64,000 nt of DNA. It comes from Alternaria dauci (Eukaryota; Ascomycota; Dothideomycetes; Pleosporales; Pleosporaceae). The translations under genes and the position numbers were made by a program. The first letter of the stretch is position 1. Each line of letters opens with the position of its first letter. The notes under the pieces were generated by a model. It did no database searches. It was not told where the DNA came from and saw only the letters and a list, made by a program, of their open reading frames with translations. The stretch lies in NCBI RefSeq assembly GCF_042100115.1, contig NC_091278.1, forward strand, positions 1,116,001-1,180,000, read 5' to 3'. Below, piece by piece: positions 36,399 to 46,496 of the stretch.

Positions 36399-36881
36399 TC
36401 ATGCAAGTTGTTTCTGGCCAGTAACCGGGCATACAGCGCCCTCGGCCGCCGCCTCTACGCTTGGATGTGTAGCCACCTTATTCTTATGGTGTCCAACCGT
36501 AGCCTTTGTGACGGGACATACATCGCCCTCGTTCGCCTTGAGCATGTCCGGGTGGTCGGGGGGCAGAACAGTGGTAGCGGTGCCCACAACGGGGCACAGA
36601 GCATCATCCATCTCCTGGGCCTTGGGCTCCTTGACGGCGTTCTTGAGCGCGGGGCATGACGTAGCCTCGTTGCCTTGGGTGGGGACCGGAGGGTGCGAGT
36701 GCAGGTTGTGGTGGTGGTCGGTTGTTGCTCCTACTACCGGGCACTGTCGTCGTGTTAGTATGGCTCGAACGCAGGGGATGTACTTTCCGGTACGTACAAC
36801 CTGGCCGTCCTTTGCGAGATCGATGGAAGGATGCTTTGGTGGGAGGACATCGTTGGTGGTTCCGATCACGGGGCAAGACAT
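36399..36881 (-). CDS. Small protein with repeated Cys-Pro (CPVxG) motifs
   Basis: Exons 36881-36798 and 36743-36399 encode 142 residues. The intron is strongly supported (GTACGT, CTAAC, ACAG; 54 bp; phase 0). Start at MSCPVIGTTN. Six Cys-Pro dipeptides occur: CPVIG, CPVVG, CPAL, CPVVG, CPVTK and CPVTG, the last near the C-terminus. Between them are LPPKHP/LPPDHP and His-rich DHHHNLHSHP and GHHKNK stretches. No signal peptide or TM helix. CPV resembles heme-regulatory motifs of Hap1 and ALA synthase, and the His stretches could bind metal, but heme or metal binding is inference. I do not recognise a named family. Confidence 0.82.
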   Translation of the reverse strand: MSCPVIGTTNDVLPPKHPSIDLAKDGQVVRTGKYIPCVRAILTRRQCPVVGATTDHHHNLHSHPPVPTQGNEATSCPALKNAVKEPKAQEMDDALCPVVGTATTVLPPDHPDMLKANEGDVCPVTKATVGHHKNKVATHPSVEAAAEGAVCPVTGQKQLA

Positions 36882-37519
36882 GTTGATGGACTGCTGTTGG
36901 TGGTGATTACAAGGTTGGGTGTAAAAGTTGGGGCTCGACAAGTGAAGAGGGGTATCAACGGCATATATGGGCTTGCTGGCAAGCATCAGATTCTTGCTGC
37001 GGCTCGCATGGCCGTCTCGAAGCTACCCCAGATTCACAGGGATTATGCCACTAGCACCTTTGTCAGCCTCTTCACCTTGCTGCTGATTGGACGACGCGTC
37101 TATTGCATGCCCCACAACGCGTGCGTTTCGAAGCTTCTACGAACAGCTAACCTTTCGGCGTGATCCTGCAACTCAGGCACTATCGAATCAGACATTCCGG
37201 GATCGCAGGAACGTGTCCAGATCATGGATGGCAGACGAGCGTGCGACGACGAACCACGGGCACCAACCTCGTATGTGAAATAGAAGCCGGGATCACCACG
37301 CGACCGCGGTATTCACGCTAGAGAACAATACTCAATCACTTTGCCTGAGCTTCATCTATCGAGAGGAGTTTACAGAGTTAGTATGCTCGGATTAACCACT
37401 ATCCTGCCAGAAGACTTATGACATTCATCTATATAATCAGAGCATGTCCAGCCATAGTCAAAGCCTTCGCATACGCGTTCCTGAATTCAATGCGCGCCAT
37501 GACTTGCGCCATGTCGGCG
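36882..37519. other. Intergenic region upstream of the CPV-repeat gene
   Basis: Promoter region of the minus-strand CPV gene and 3' side of the F-box-like gene. Only short chance ORFs are seen. Confidence 0.45.
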
Positions 37520-38545
37520 TTATCCAAGGGTAATCAAGACCCCGGGCACACGTCCTCTCCAAGCACCCCATCGGCGCACCAATTCGACTTGGACGCCGCG
37601 CTTCAGATTCCGCTGAACGAGGAAGCCCTTCATCATCCACTTGCCAAGGTCCTCTAGCACGTCCAAATCTGTTGCATCACCTCCTTGCGATGGTCGGACG
37701 TATATGCCGTCGATATACACGTCTTCCAGATTACTACAGCTGAATATCGTCTCCAACTTGAAGCGCTTGATGACCTCAGAAAGGGGACGCGACATGCGGA
37801 TGTAGTTTGTGGAATCGTTGCATATGCTTACTTTGCTGACATGGAACGTCATGTCGAGCTTGCGCAAATTCTTGCAAACGACAGCTAGGTCCAGACTCGG
37901 GTTAGTCAGAGCCGGTGAATCGCGCTCGTGATTGAACCAGTGCATGTGCGCGAAGTTGAGATGCCTCACCGCGTTTGCACCGCTGTCGCCCGGAATCGCC
38001 CTGAGGAAGTTGCTGAACCAAGTCGCGATCTTGAAGTTTGTGTTGCGGAACATGTACTTTAGATCGAACCGCTCTGTTCGTTGCAGCATCATGACGAGGA
38101 GTTCCTCGTGCATTTGATGGTTTACGAACGCCAGGTTCGGCAACCAGCCCTTGGGACATCGTCCTGTACTAGCCTTCGGGAACACCCTGATATCTTGGTT
38201 GTCGCAAGCAACAAGCATCTCCGGATACTCCCATTTGCAGCAAGGGTTGCTGAACTCGTCGTAGTGCTGGTGCTCACTCAGGCGACCAGCCTCACGCTCG
38301 AGCAAGAGGTACGCGTGCATGATACCCTCCCGGAGCTCCGCGGGCAGGTCAAGATATCGCTGGAACCACTGGTAGTCTGGGCAGACATACGACGCGTAGT
38401 TTGCCACTGCGGAGAACTCGCGGAAGGCGGCAACTTTTGTGTCGTTCCAGTTGTCAAAGCTGTTGGTATACTCCATGCACTGTTCAACAGTCTCGACCAG
38501 ATCCCAAAAGACAATATCTTCGATGCGGCCAAGGCCATTGGTGGT
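37520..38545 (-). CDS. F-box/2EXR-like protein, downstream half of an amber-split gene
   Basis: From the ATG at 38476 this is 318 residues; the frame is open up to the TAG at 38548-38546. YLDLPAELREGIMHAYLL matches the F-box-like start common in Pleosporales families. Further on come LAFVNHQMHEELL and a leucine-rich middle (CKNLRKLDMTFHV, CSNLEDVYIDGIYV), usual for such substrate-recognition-like proteins. The 23 codons before the ATG are also sensible and contain RIEDIVFWDLVE, a motif repeated in the upstream half. So the true start may lie further upstream, or the gene is broken. The partner would be Skp1 if the F-box is functional, which is inference. Confidence 0.62.
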   Translation of the reverse strand, partial: TTNGLGRIEDIVFWDLVETVEQCMEYTNSFDNWNDTKVAAFREFSAVANYASYVCPDYQWFQRYLDLPAELREGIMHAYLLLEREAGRLSEHQHYDEFSNPCCKWEYPEMLVACDNQDIRVFPKASTGRCPKGWLPNLAFVNHQMHEELLVMMLQRTERFDLKYMFRNTNFKIATWFSNFLRAIPGDSGANAVRHLNFAHMHWFNHERDSPALTNPSLDLAVVCKNLRKLDMTFHVSKVSICNDSTNYIRMSRPLSEVIKRFKLETIFSCSNLEDVYIDGIYVRPSQGGDATDLDVLEDLGKWMMKGFLVQRNLKRGVQVELVRRWGAWRGRVPGVLITLG

Positions 38546-39217
38546 CTAGTACATGTATATAACAGCTGTTGAGACATCGAGGTAGTCCAGTATGTCGGGT
38601 GTCCACCAGTACGGGTCCTGGCAACAGTCGCACAAAATTTCGTCATCCCAGGATTCGGTCCAATGATGGGACTCACTCCAAGCACGGAAGAAATAGGTAT
38701 TCTCGAATGAGGCCACCATGTCTAGGAAGACGATGTCCTCGATTGGTGGGTATCCCATGTGCCGGTATACTCTCTGCAGTGCGTCTGGCGGGGGTGGGTA
38801 CGAAAGCAAATCTACTGGTGGAGGATCGTAGGCGTACTTCATAGTCCTCATGCCGGCCTTGACCATCTCGAAGAACTCTCCTTTGGCAGAGGGAGGGTTG
38901 TAGGTATGTGCTGTTGACTTCAACCCAGCTCTCATGAGCTTGAAGAACTCGCCATCTGCCGACGTCTTCTGGTGTTCATACTTGGCATACCTCTCGCAAG
39001 CATGATTTAGACGTTGGAAGAAATCGTCATCATCGAAGCGAGTTTCTAGCCAGTCCTCCACGGAACCGTATTCGTTGGTGTATTCGATGTAACCTTCCGC
39101 CGTTTTCCCAAGGTCCTGAAAGGCGGAAAGCGGGAATATGTCCTCGATCTGGTCCTCGAATGCAGGCTGTTCCTCGATTGTTTGTGTAATGTCTACGAAG
39201 GTTTTCCGGACATCCTC
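38546..39217 (-). CDS. Upstream half of the amber-split F-box-like repeat gene (start unresolved)
   Basis: The frame is open from 39217 to the TAG at 38546-38548 and is the same frame as the next ORF. It contains two copies of the IEDI-type motif (QIEDIFPLSAFQDLG and PIEDIVFLDMVASFE) and a duplicated GEFFKLMRAGLK/GEFFEMVKAGMR segment, each followed by Y-N/D-PP. No ATG lies in the N-terminal part. A TAG just before (39218-39220) reads as an acceptor (CTGAT..CCTAG), so a short 5' exon, perhaps from the ATG at 39297, is likely, but no donor in phase was found. It could be one gene with unseen introns, a pseudogene, or two genes. Confidence 0.45.
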   Translation of the reverse strand, partial: EDVRKTFVDITQTIEEQPAFEDQIEDIFPLSAFQDLGKTAEGYIEYTNEYGSVEDWLETRFDDDDFFQRLNHACERYAKYEHQKTSADGEFFKLMRAGLKSTAHTYNPPSAKGEFFEMVKAGMRTMKYAYDPPPVDLLSYPPPPDALQRVYRHMGYPPIEDIVFLDMVASFENTYFFRAWSESHHWTESWDDEILCDCCQDPYWWTPDILDYLDVSTAVIYMY

Positions 39218-39220
39218 CTA

Positions 39221-39906
39221 GGATTTATCAGTAACTATACTGGAGGAGAAAACTGGAACAGACGCTCCGAAAAAGGGTAGTGAATGCTTTTGACCATTGT
39301 TGGGTTTAATATATCAAGAGATAGGGTGTTGAGAGAGTTGTAAAATGTCGAGTAGAGTTGATTTGACCGGTAGGAGGGTCGGAATATTATGGAGCTGGAA
39401 TTTATATACAACCAGGAAGGGTGCCTGGGAAAGAAGGGTCCACTAGCAGCAGGTGCAGGCCGTCAGTATTCACTGAACGACGACCACGTCTGTGCACTAC
39501 TGCCTCTTGTGCTTCAGGCACGAGAAGAACGTGTTTCCGGGGAGTTAAAGGCGTATTCAAGTAAAGTGAAAGTTTTCCCCTCCAAGTTTGTCTGAATCAA
39601 GCTCTCTAGACAGCTTGTATGCCACTGGCCTGTGTATCACCAACGAAAATGAATTGGTATATTATTTGTCCTTTCACAGGTTTTATAAGAATATCGAGAA
39701 AACAAGTGTGGGCGCAATCGCAACACCTTGGTTGCCATGCACTTGAGCCATGGTACTGTGACGATTCAAATTAACAATGAGCCACTCACAACTTCTGAGC
39801 CCCATATCAACACGCAAAGAAGCTCTCCGATGAAAAGTAACGCAGACACCAAGACCTGGAGAATGACACGTAACGATATCAGATATTGCTAATTCGTTCT
39901 GCTGAC
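39221..39906. other. Intergenic region between the repeat gene and the beta-glucosidase
   Basis: No coding sequence with recognisable features. An ATG that may belong to the upstream end of the repeat gene lies at 39297 (minus). Confidence 0.4.
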
Positions 39907-42413
39907 TTATTCTACTACTATCTCGCCCTCTTGCCTTATGTCACGGCTGCTTGCCCCCACCCAAACCGCATACCTGCCCCTCTGGAGTTCCCAGGCCTGA
40001 GCAGTAACGTTCCAGACGCTCAGATCACGCCTGTCCAATGCAAATTCAACCTCTCTGCTTTCGCCAGGCTGCAATAGATCCACGCGCTCGAAACCTCTCA
40101 ACTGCTTCTGCGGCGCATTGGGTACTCCCAGGTACAGCTGTGCCACCTCATGGCCAGCGACCTTACCAGTGTTGGTAATGGTGACTTTGGCGCGGTATAA
40201 AACTTGCCATAGCCATGGGTGACCTCCTTGTACAATCGGCACGGATGACGACGGGAAAGCAGAGAGACTCGCGTTCGCTACACGTTCAACCGTCATGTTT
40301 GCATAACCAAACGTCGTGTAGGAAAGGCCGTAACCAAACTCATACTGTGGTGTGATGTTCTGCGCATCGAAAGCGCGGTAATCGATGTACAGACCCTCTG
40401 TAAAGTCTGATTGCAAGAAAGCTGGGATGGAATGATCAACAGTTCCGTTGAGCAAATGGCCATAATCAGACTCTTGCTGCGCGACGGTATATGGTAGACG
40501 ACCAGAAGGGTTCACATCGCCGTATAAGACGTCAGCGATGGCGTTGCCACTTTCCTGGCCAGGGACGCCGGCGAAGAGAACAGCGGTGACGTTTGGATGG
40601 TCGATCCACGCATCGACAGTGCGGATACCGGCATTGTGAATCACAACGATCGTGTTTGAACAGTTGGTAGCAACGTTGTTGACGAGCTGGTCACTAAACT
40701 CGTCTGTGAGGGAAGTGCGGTCGAAGCTCTCTGAAGCGTAAGCGTTGATGAAGACGAGACATGCATCAGCGTTGGCGTATACAGTTGGGTTTACACCAAA
40801 GAAGTCCCATCGCAGTGTTCCGCGGTCTGCAATGATACGATCTTGGATGGCCTTGAAGGGGCTGATCACGTACGGCGGAGTGCTCGAGCCTGATCCACCT
40901 GCTGTGATGAGAGTGCCGTTGAGTGTATTCCAGCCAAAGTTCTCCTCGTAGCCGCCACCGAAGCGGGAAGGGTTGTTCCAAGGCTGAGCCTTTACTTCAG
41001 CATCATAGCCGTAGATGTTCAGGAAGCGAGGATTACGAAGTGGCAGGGTGTTGTTGACGTTCTTAACCAGCACGGTTCCGGCAGCTCCAATCTCTCTGAT
41101 GAGTGACGCATGATCTTCGCGTACATCCACAATTTCGTGTTGCACGTTGTATGGATATACAGCGTTTTCCGGGAATCCTTCGTCCTGGTTAAGATAGAAC
41201 CAGGCTGCGAGAAGTCGGGTGTTCATGTCGTCCAGCCTCTCCGTTGTTACAGATCCGTTGTTGACAGCGTCGGTGAGATTATCGCCCCAGAATTTGGGGA
41301 CTGGCATCACTACGTCAAGACCTGCATTTGCTGAAGCAACACCAGCATGTTGTGCGTCCCAGTCAGAAACCTAGAGACTGTTAGCGATGTTTCAGTAACA
41401 TTCGGTACAGTACATACGACAAAGCCCTCGAAACCCAACTCTTCTTTCAAGATGCCATTGAGAAGCTTGCTGTTCTGGCATCCGTAGGAGTTGTTCACAC
41501 GCTGATATGAACACATAAGTGAGCCTGCTCCTTCGCGCAGGGCGTCCATAAATGGCCAAGCATAGAGCTCGTGCAGCGTACGGTCGTCTATGTTCGAGGA
41601 GACTGCCTCACCCTCATCACCGGGGCGTCGTCTATACTCTTGTTCTTGTGCAAGCCAGTGCTATTGATGCTGTCAGCTTCTAATTCATATCATCCCAGCA
41701 ATGTTGCATACCTTTGGTGTAGCAATCACGCCCTCCTTTTGAGTGCCTCTAGTGATAAGCCCACCGCCAATGCCGGCAAGATACGGGTCTAATGTAGACG
41801 TAGGAACTTAGTATACGTCTCACCTGCAGTTCGTACAGGATCACTTACCAGAACCAAGACCTTCCCAGTTCCTGCCGCCGCGTACAACTCTTCCAATAGG
41901 GCCTATGAATGGGCCGAGGGCAACATGGATCCCTTTGCCTCTGTACTCTCTACCAAGAGCATGGCCGTACCTGAGCATCAGATCCTTGTCGAAGGTGGCT
42001 CCAAGATGAATGCCAGCTGGAAACGATGATACAAACTCCTGTCCTCGCACACCTGCAGGAGCGTCCGCAAAGCATAACTCTGGAATCTGGAGACGGGGGA
42101 CAGAGCCCGTTTGGCCTACACAAGGCCCAGTGACTCCGTGTGTGAGATTCGACTTCTCTTCTAGTGTCAATTGAGCCACGAGGTCTTTTGCGCGAGCATA
42201 CGCAGACGCCCAACCCGATGAAGTTGTTCCATTACCGACAGCTGAATACCGTCAGTTTGTTGACTTTTCGATATGGTCAAAGTACTTACGGCTGGGATAT
42301 ACTGGCGGACTAAGTCCATACAACGGGACTTCTGACTCGTTGGTGTACCCTTGCGAAACTGCTAGATTTGGCAGCAGAGCAAAGCTCACCGCAACTGCAC
42401 TGGAGTACCTCAT
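39907..42413 (-). CDS. Secreted GH3 beta-glucosidase
   Basis: Exons 42413-42290, 42241-41849, 41788-41712, 41660-41418 and 41370-39907 encode 766 residues. All four introns are 47-60 bp with clean GTAAGT/GTATGY donors. The signal peptide [20 protein letters not shown] points to export. N-terminal GH3 TIM barrel: [61 protein letters not shown]. The nucleophile Asp is in [10 protein letters not shown], split by the fourth intron. GH3-C has the probable acid/base Glu in ASESFDR and the [18 protein letters not shown] loop. A fibronectin-like C-terminal domain ([16 protein letters not shown]) ends the chain. Such enzymes release terminal beta-glucose from cello-oligosaccharides or plant glycosides. 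Confidence 0.94.
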
Positions 42414-43935
42414 CTTGCAAACCCTCCGTCTTGGACAAGATGATTGCAACTCTTGGAATCACGCAAGGCTAAATACTCCCGAAAATTTTACATGCGCTCA
42501 CGATTAATCAACGTCATTCGGGAGAACATCGGGCTTCCATCACGACCTCGTGACGGGCCCTCCGCAATGCTACCGTCCTCTCCAACCGTTCTCCGCATTT
42601 CGTCTTGGCGAGAGAGGGGAGAGCGGGTACAAGTGATGATGGCTTCTGTATGAAGGATGGCCGACCCAACTACGTCGTTGCCGAGAGGCTAGCTTCGGCG
42701 GCGATTGCTTTTCTTCGCGTCGCCCCACTCTGCATTTCTTGAATGCACGTCTCCATTTCTGCTGAGTATGGCGCATCGATCTCAAAACGATTCCAAAGGC
42801 GCAGAGTGAATTCGGATACAGAGATCGGAGAAATCTGTGTAAAACTGTCTTTCCTGTGGGCTTGCTGACTGGGGGCAGGACTAATACAAATTCCTGTTGC
42901 TGTCGCAGCATCGTGATGCATGGGCCGAATACCATGCGTTCATGTGAGTGCGTATGTACATGACTCTGTCATCTTCCCTTTGTTCTGCGCTCTCACGCCA
43001 TCGAAGAGAAATCGGACGTCTTTCGGCTAGCTGTCTAGGTCGGGTGCTCGATTTTACCCCATGAAGGCGTGCTCTTAAGCTGGCGCTCGGGATCGCTCCG
43101 GATGTCAATTGCCCGAACCCCGAAGCGATTTAGCGTATCCGACACGATGTCGCGCTTGGAGCTTCGCCGGATGTCAGAGCCGATTTCACCTCTTGCAGTG
43201 CGTGCGGCCGAGTGACATGGCGACGGAACGACCCGGGAAGCCTTGGTTCAGTTCCCGGGTATGATGTTTGTTTCAGCCTGGCAACGGTGACGCCTTGGTG
43301 CCTCAGGTTCTGTCTCAACACCATCAACACGTGGAGAAACAAGCATGACCCCAGCCGTTCCCAATTATCGGGACGCCAGCACCGTCAATGCGCGTGGATG
43401 CATCTTTTGTATGGCGGATCGCGACGTTCCGTGGAGCATCCTCGGTTTTGCTGGCCAGTCACCATGCCCCAACGGCTCGAACGCTTGAACAACGAGCTGC
43501 GAGGCTAGAGGCAAGGGCACATACAGAGACCAGTGCTTCAGCCAGGTTTCTTACCTTGTGCCCGGTACGCGTCGGCGAGTAGAGCTTCGCGTGGGATATG
43601 TTGTGGGGTGTCAACGTCGAAGGTTCTGAATCAGGTGTGCCTGCATGCTAAGGCACAACCAACCACCTAGGTTGTTTCCGATCCCCCTCCAGCTGCACGA
43701 GGCATCACAACAAGGCTTTCGGCCCCTGAGGCCCCGATTACTTCTGTGATATGACATTTGCATGATAACCATGCCTCATCCGCTCTTGAGCAAGGGGTTT
43801 CGGTCTGTGTCTACCACTCACTCGTTCAGACACCACCTATTTTCATCCAGCGCTCTGTGAGCAGCAGCCAGCTAGACTGTGCTTATACTTTACACTCATT
43901 TCACGCTCCTTACTTCGTTGGCTTCGTGTACGAGA
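42414..43935. other. Long apparently non-coding interval (1.5 kb)
   Basis: Holds the beta-glucosidase promoter (minus) and the four-TM protein promoter (plus). Several overlapping ORFs of 60-120 codons on both strands have no recognisable motif or splice continuity. The composition is more GC-balanced than the AT-rich spacers elsewhere. I see no transposon ends or tRNA. Confidence 0.4.
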
Positions 43936-44954
43936 ATGGGATATGGCAAATCGATCCTACTGTCATTGAGGGTCCTCGCCCTCATCATAGCGTTGGGGTC
44001 GCTGGGGTCAGGTGCTTGGTGTAAGCATTCCACACCCCCAATTAAAAATACCAATAAAGGTCCTAACCATTTGATCTAGCTCAGTTTATCATTCGCGATA
44101 TCAATAGCCGTGGTACTGAGACCCTCGAGAAGGTCCAGCCAGAACCGCAGGTGGCGCAGCTTTGGAAGGATTACTTCGTCACTGTTAGAAATGAAGCCAT
44201 CAAAGTCTGGATATCGATCGCTTGTGTGCGTAATCTGCCATCCGTCTATCAAATCGTACTAACAATACAGGCTGCCTTTGCTTCACTCGCCGGCATAATC
44301 ATCGTCCTGACGAATGTATTCCCACGTATGCGCATAGCCTCATCGGTCATTATCCCTACCGAATGCATCTGTATGTGTGCGATGGCTGTAACCCTAGGGA
44401 TATCTCTTAGCTTCAGCACGAACCTCGAAACCTTCCGGGAAACACGCGTCGACACGGCTACCTCTCCAGACCTCACAACCTTCGCGATGCTGGTTGATCT
44501 CAGCCGAGGTTACACCATCGCAGCCGGCGCGGGCTGGTTTCTCTTCTTGATCGCGTTCATTACGGCAACAATTGATGCATGCCGTCGTGCCCGAGAGAAG
44601 GAGAGCTGCTCATTTGAACCCACGGCATCGGCACTCGGCATGGGTCATGGATATATCGCTATCGTTCCACCTTCTTCACGCAGTCGCGTACCAACTATGT
44701 ATGACCCGTGCATACCATCGATCTTGATCGAGCAATACGCGGACGGGCGAGCGTCAGTGGGCACAGATATCGAGATGGGACGTGCAGACTCGGTTCTCAG
44801 TCAAGAGGGCAGGATTTCGTGCGAGTTTGAAAACGAGATATCTGGGCCGTTGAGTTTGGAGAAGCCGTCCAGAGTGCAGCAGATACGCCCTTCACGGCCG
44901 TGGAGTGAAGCACGTGCGGCACAGAACGAGGATGAAGTGATACATGCCATGTAG
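43936..44954 (+). CDS. Four-TM membrane protein of unknown function
   Basis: Exons 43936-44020, 44080-44225 and 44271-44954 encode 304 residues. The second intron is only 45 bp, a multiple of three without a stop, but has a perfect branch/acceptor (TACTAACAATACAG), and retaining it would insert 15 residues before TM2. TM segments: SILLSLRVLALIIALGSLG, AAFASLAGIIIVLTNVF, VIIPTECICMCAMAVTLGIS and GAGWFLFLIAFITATI. Then a cytosolic tail of about 130 residues with Ser/Arg/Glu. The layout resembles fungal four-TM MARVEL-like proteins, but family membership is not certain. Confidence 0.8.
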
Positions 44955-45202
44955 GGATTACCAATTCTTTAGCAATAGATTAGATAGCTCGACACTCGCT
45001 CGGGTAGTACAAGAACAATGAAGACAGGAATTGTTGTGATGGAGCGACTCTAGAACTCAAGCAACGCATAGTCACATGACCGTGTGTCTAGCGCGTCACG
45101 TTAGCGCGACACGTCCGGCCTGCGTCATTGCCAGGACCAGCGCGGCCCGTCAAACTGCAATCATCCACGCTCCACATCCCAATCTACACGACCCAACACA
45201 CA

Positions 45203-45945
45203 ATGGCCGGATTCAAACGCGGTGGCGCCCGAGGAGGCAGCACATTCAAGAAATCATTCCCAAAGAAACGTTCTTCACCCGACGCAGACGACAACAACGC
45301 GCCGCGCGCGAGCAAGAAGAACAAGGCCGGAGACGACAACGACGATGACTCTGTACCTGTGGTGCCCGAGCTCAAGACGGACGAAAACGGTGATGCATAT
45401 GTTGGCGTAAGTCATACAAGAAATAGGGGATAGAGCGAAGAAACGAAGAGGACAGTACTAATGAGACTGTAGCTAAATGCCAGCGGGAAACGACGCGTGA
45501 CCGTAAGCGACTTCAACAAGAGTACACTAGTTAGCATACGAGAGTACTATGTTACCGATTCTGGAGAGACGAGGCCGGGAAAGAAGGTATGTGGCAATGA
45601 CCTAGACTGCTTGCATTCTATCTTCCTTCCTGCGTGTTTAGATGTTAAGAGATTACTGACGGCCATTACACACAGGGTATCTCACTTACGATTGATCAAT
45701 ACAACGCTTTGCTGGCTTCAGCACCACTGATCGAATCCGCACTCGCGAAGAAGGACATAAAGGTCGTAAGGCCGGATTATGACGCTGATCTGAGCGCAAA
45801 GAGTGAACATGAGAAGGAAGGGGCCAAGGACGAGGAAGAAGAAGAAAAAGATGAGGAAGCAGAACAAAAGACTGCGAAGAAGGGAGGAGTAACGACCAGA
45901 CACCTTACGGGCGCAGTGCTACATTCTCGTCGGCACACACAATAA
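45203..45945 (+). CDS. sub1: Transcriptional coactivator PC4/Sub1
   Basis: Exons 45203-45406, 45473-45586 and 45676-45945 encode 195 residues, all phase 0. A basic N-terminus (MAGFKRGGARGGSTFKK) with an FPKKR patch precedes an acidic spacer. The PC4 ssDNA-binding core runs from about residue 69: GKRRVTVSDFNKSTLVSIRE, YYVTDSGETRPGKKGISLTI, DQYNALLASAP. The tail is Glu/Lys-rich (EEEEEKDEEAEQK). Sub1 binds melted promoter DNA and supports RNA polymerase II initiation, termination and stress-related transcription. The last 20 residues (TRHLTGAVLHSRRHTQ) look unlike a family tail, so a further C-terminal intron or true end slightly upstream is possible. Confidence 0.92.
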
Positions 45946-46496
45946 TGGTCATGCAACAGTAGCTCGGGCAAGGAGATGGACACTTTGTCATGGCAATTGG
46001 TACAAAGAACGAAGGCGATCGTTTCATTACGCTCATTGATGAGCCTACGCATCGACTAAAGTCATAAACAAGAACATGTATGTAATCAGCAATGTTACTC
46101 CAGCAAGGTAACCAAACAAACTCCAGGCCAAGAAATCCAAATGCATATCCGCCAGTAGCTTCCCCAAGCGCCTGTGTGACCTCACGTAACAAACTCCGAG
46201 TGGAAATCTCAACACTCCTGAACGCGCGTCGAACCAATCGTTCCCCATGAACCCTCATCGAACCAACAACACCCAAAGCCTACCAAACTCCATCGTGCCA
46301 GGGCATGTACACATAAGCCATCAATCGTGCATTGCGATTCTGGGGAACACGTCACTGTCAAGCTCAACATATCAGTCGGCGACACCAACTCTAAAACCCT
46401 GGGAGGGCGAGTCGAAGCTTCAAACCAAAAGACACGGAGCGAGACACCAGAGCGTGTGCACCTCAGTAGTCGTTAACAGATTTGGTGAATGTTAGT
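45946..46496. other. Intergenic region, convergent 3' ends of sub1 and the coiled-coil gene
   Basis: No gene recognised. Short ORFs on both strands lack motifs. Confidence 0.45.

Noticed and set aside
42570..43582. Overlapping ORFs of 60-120 codons on both strands
   Set aside because: No ordered motifs, no splice joining that makes a sensible product, and mutually overlapping frames.
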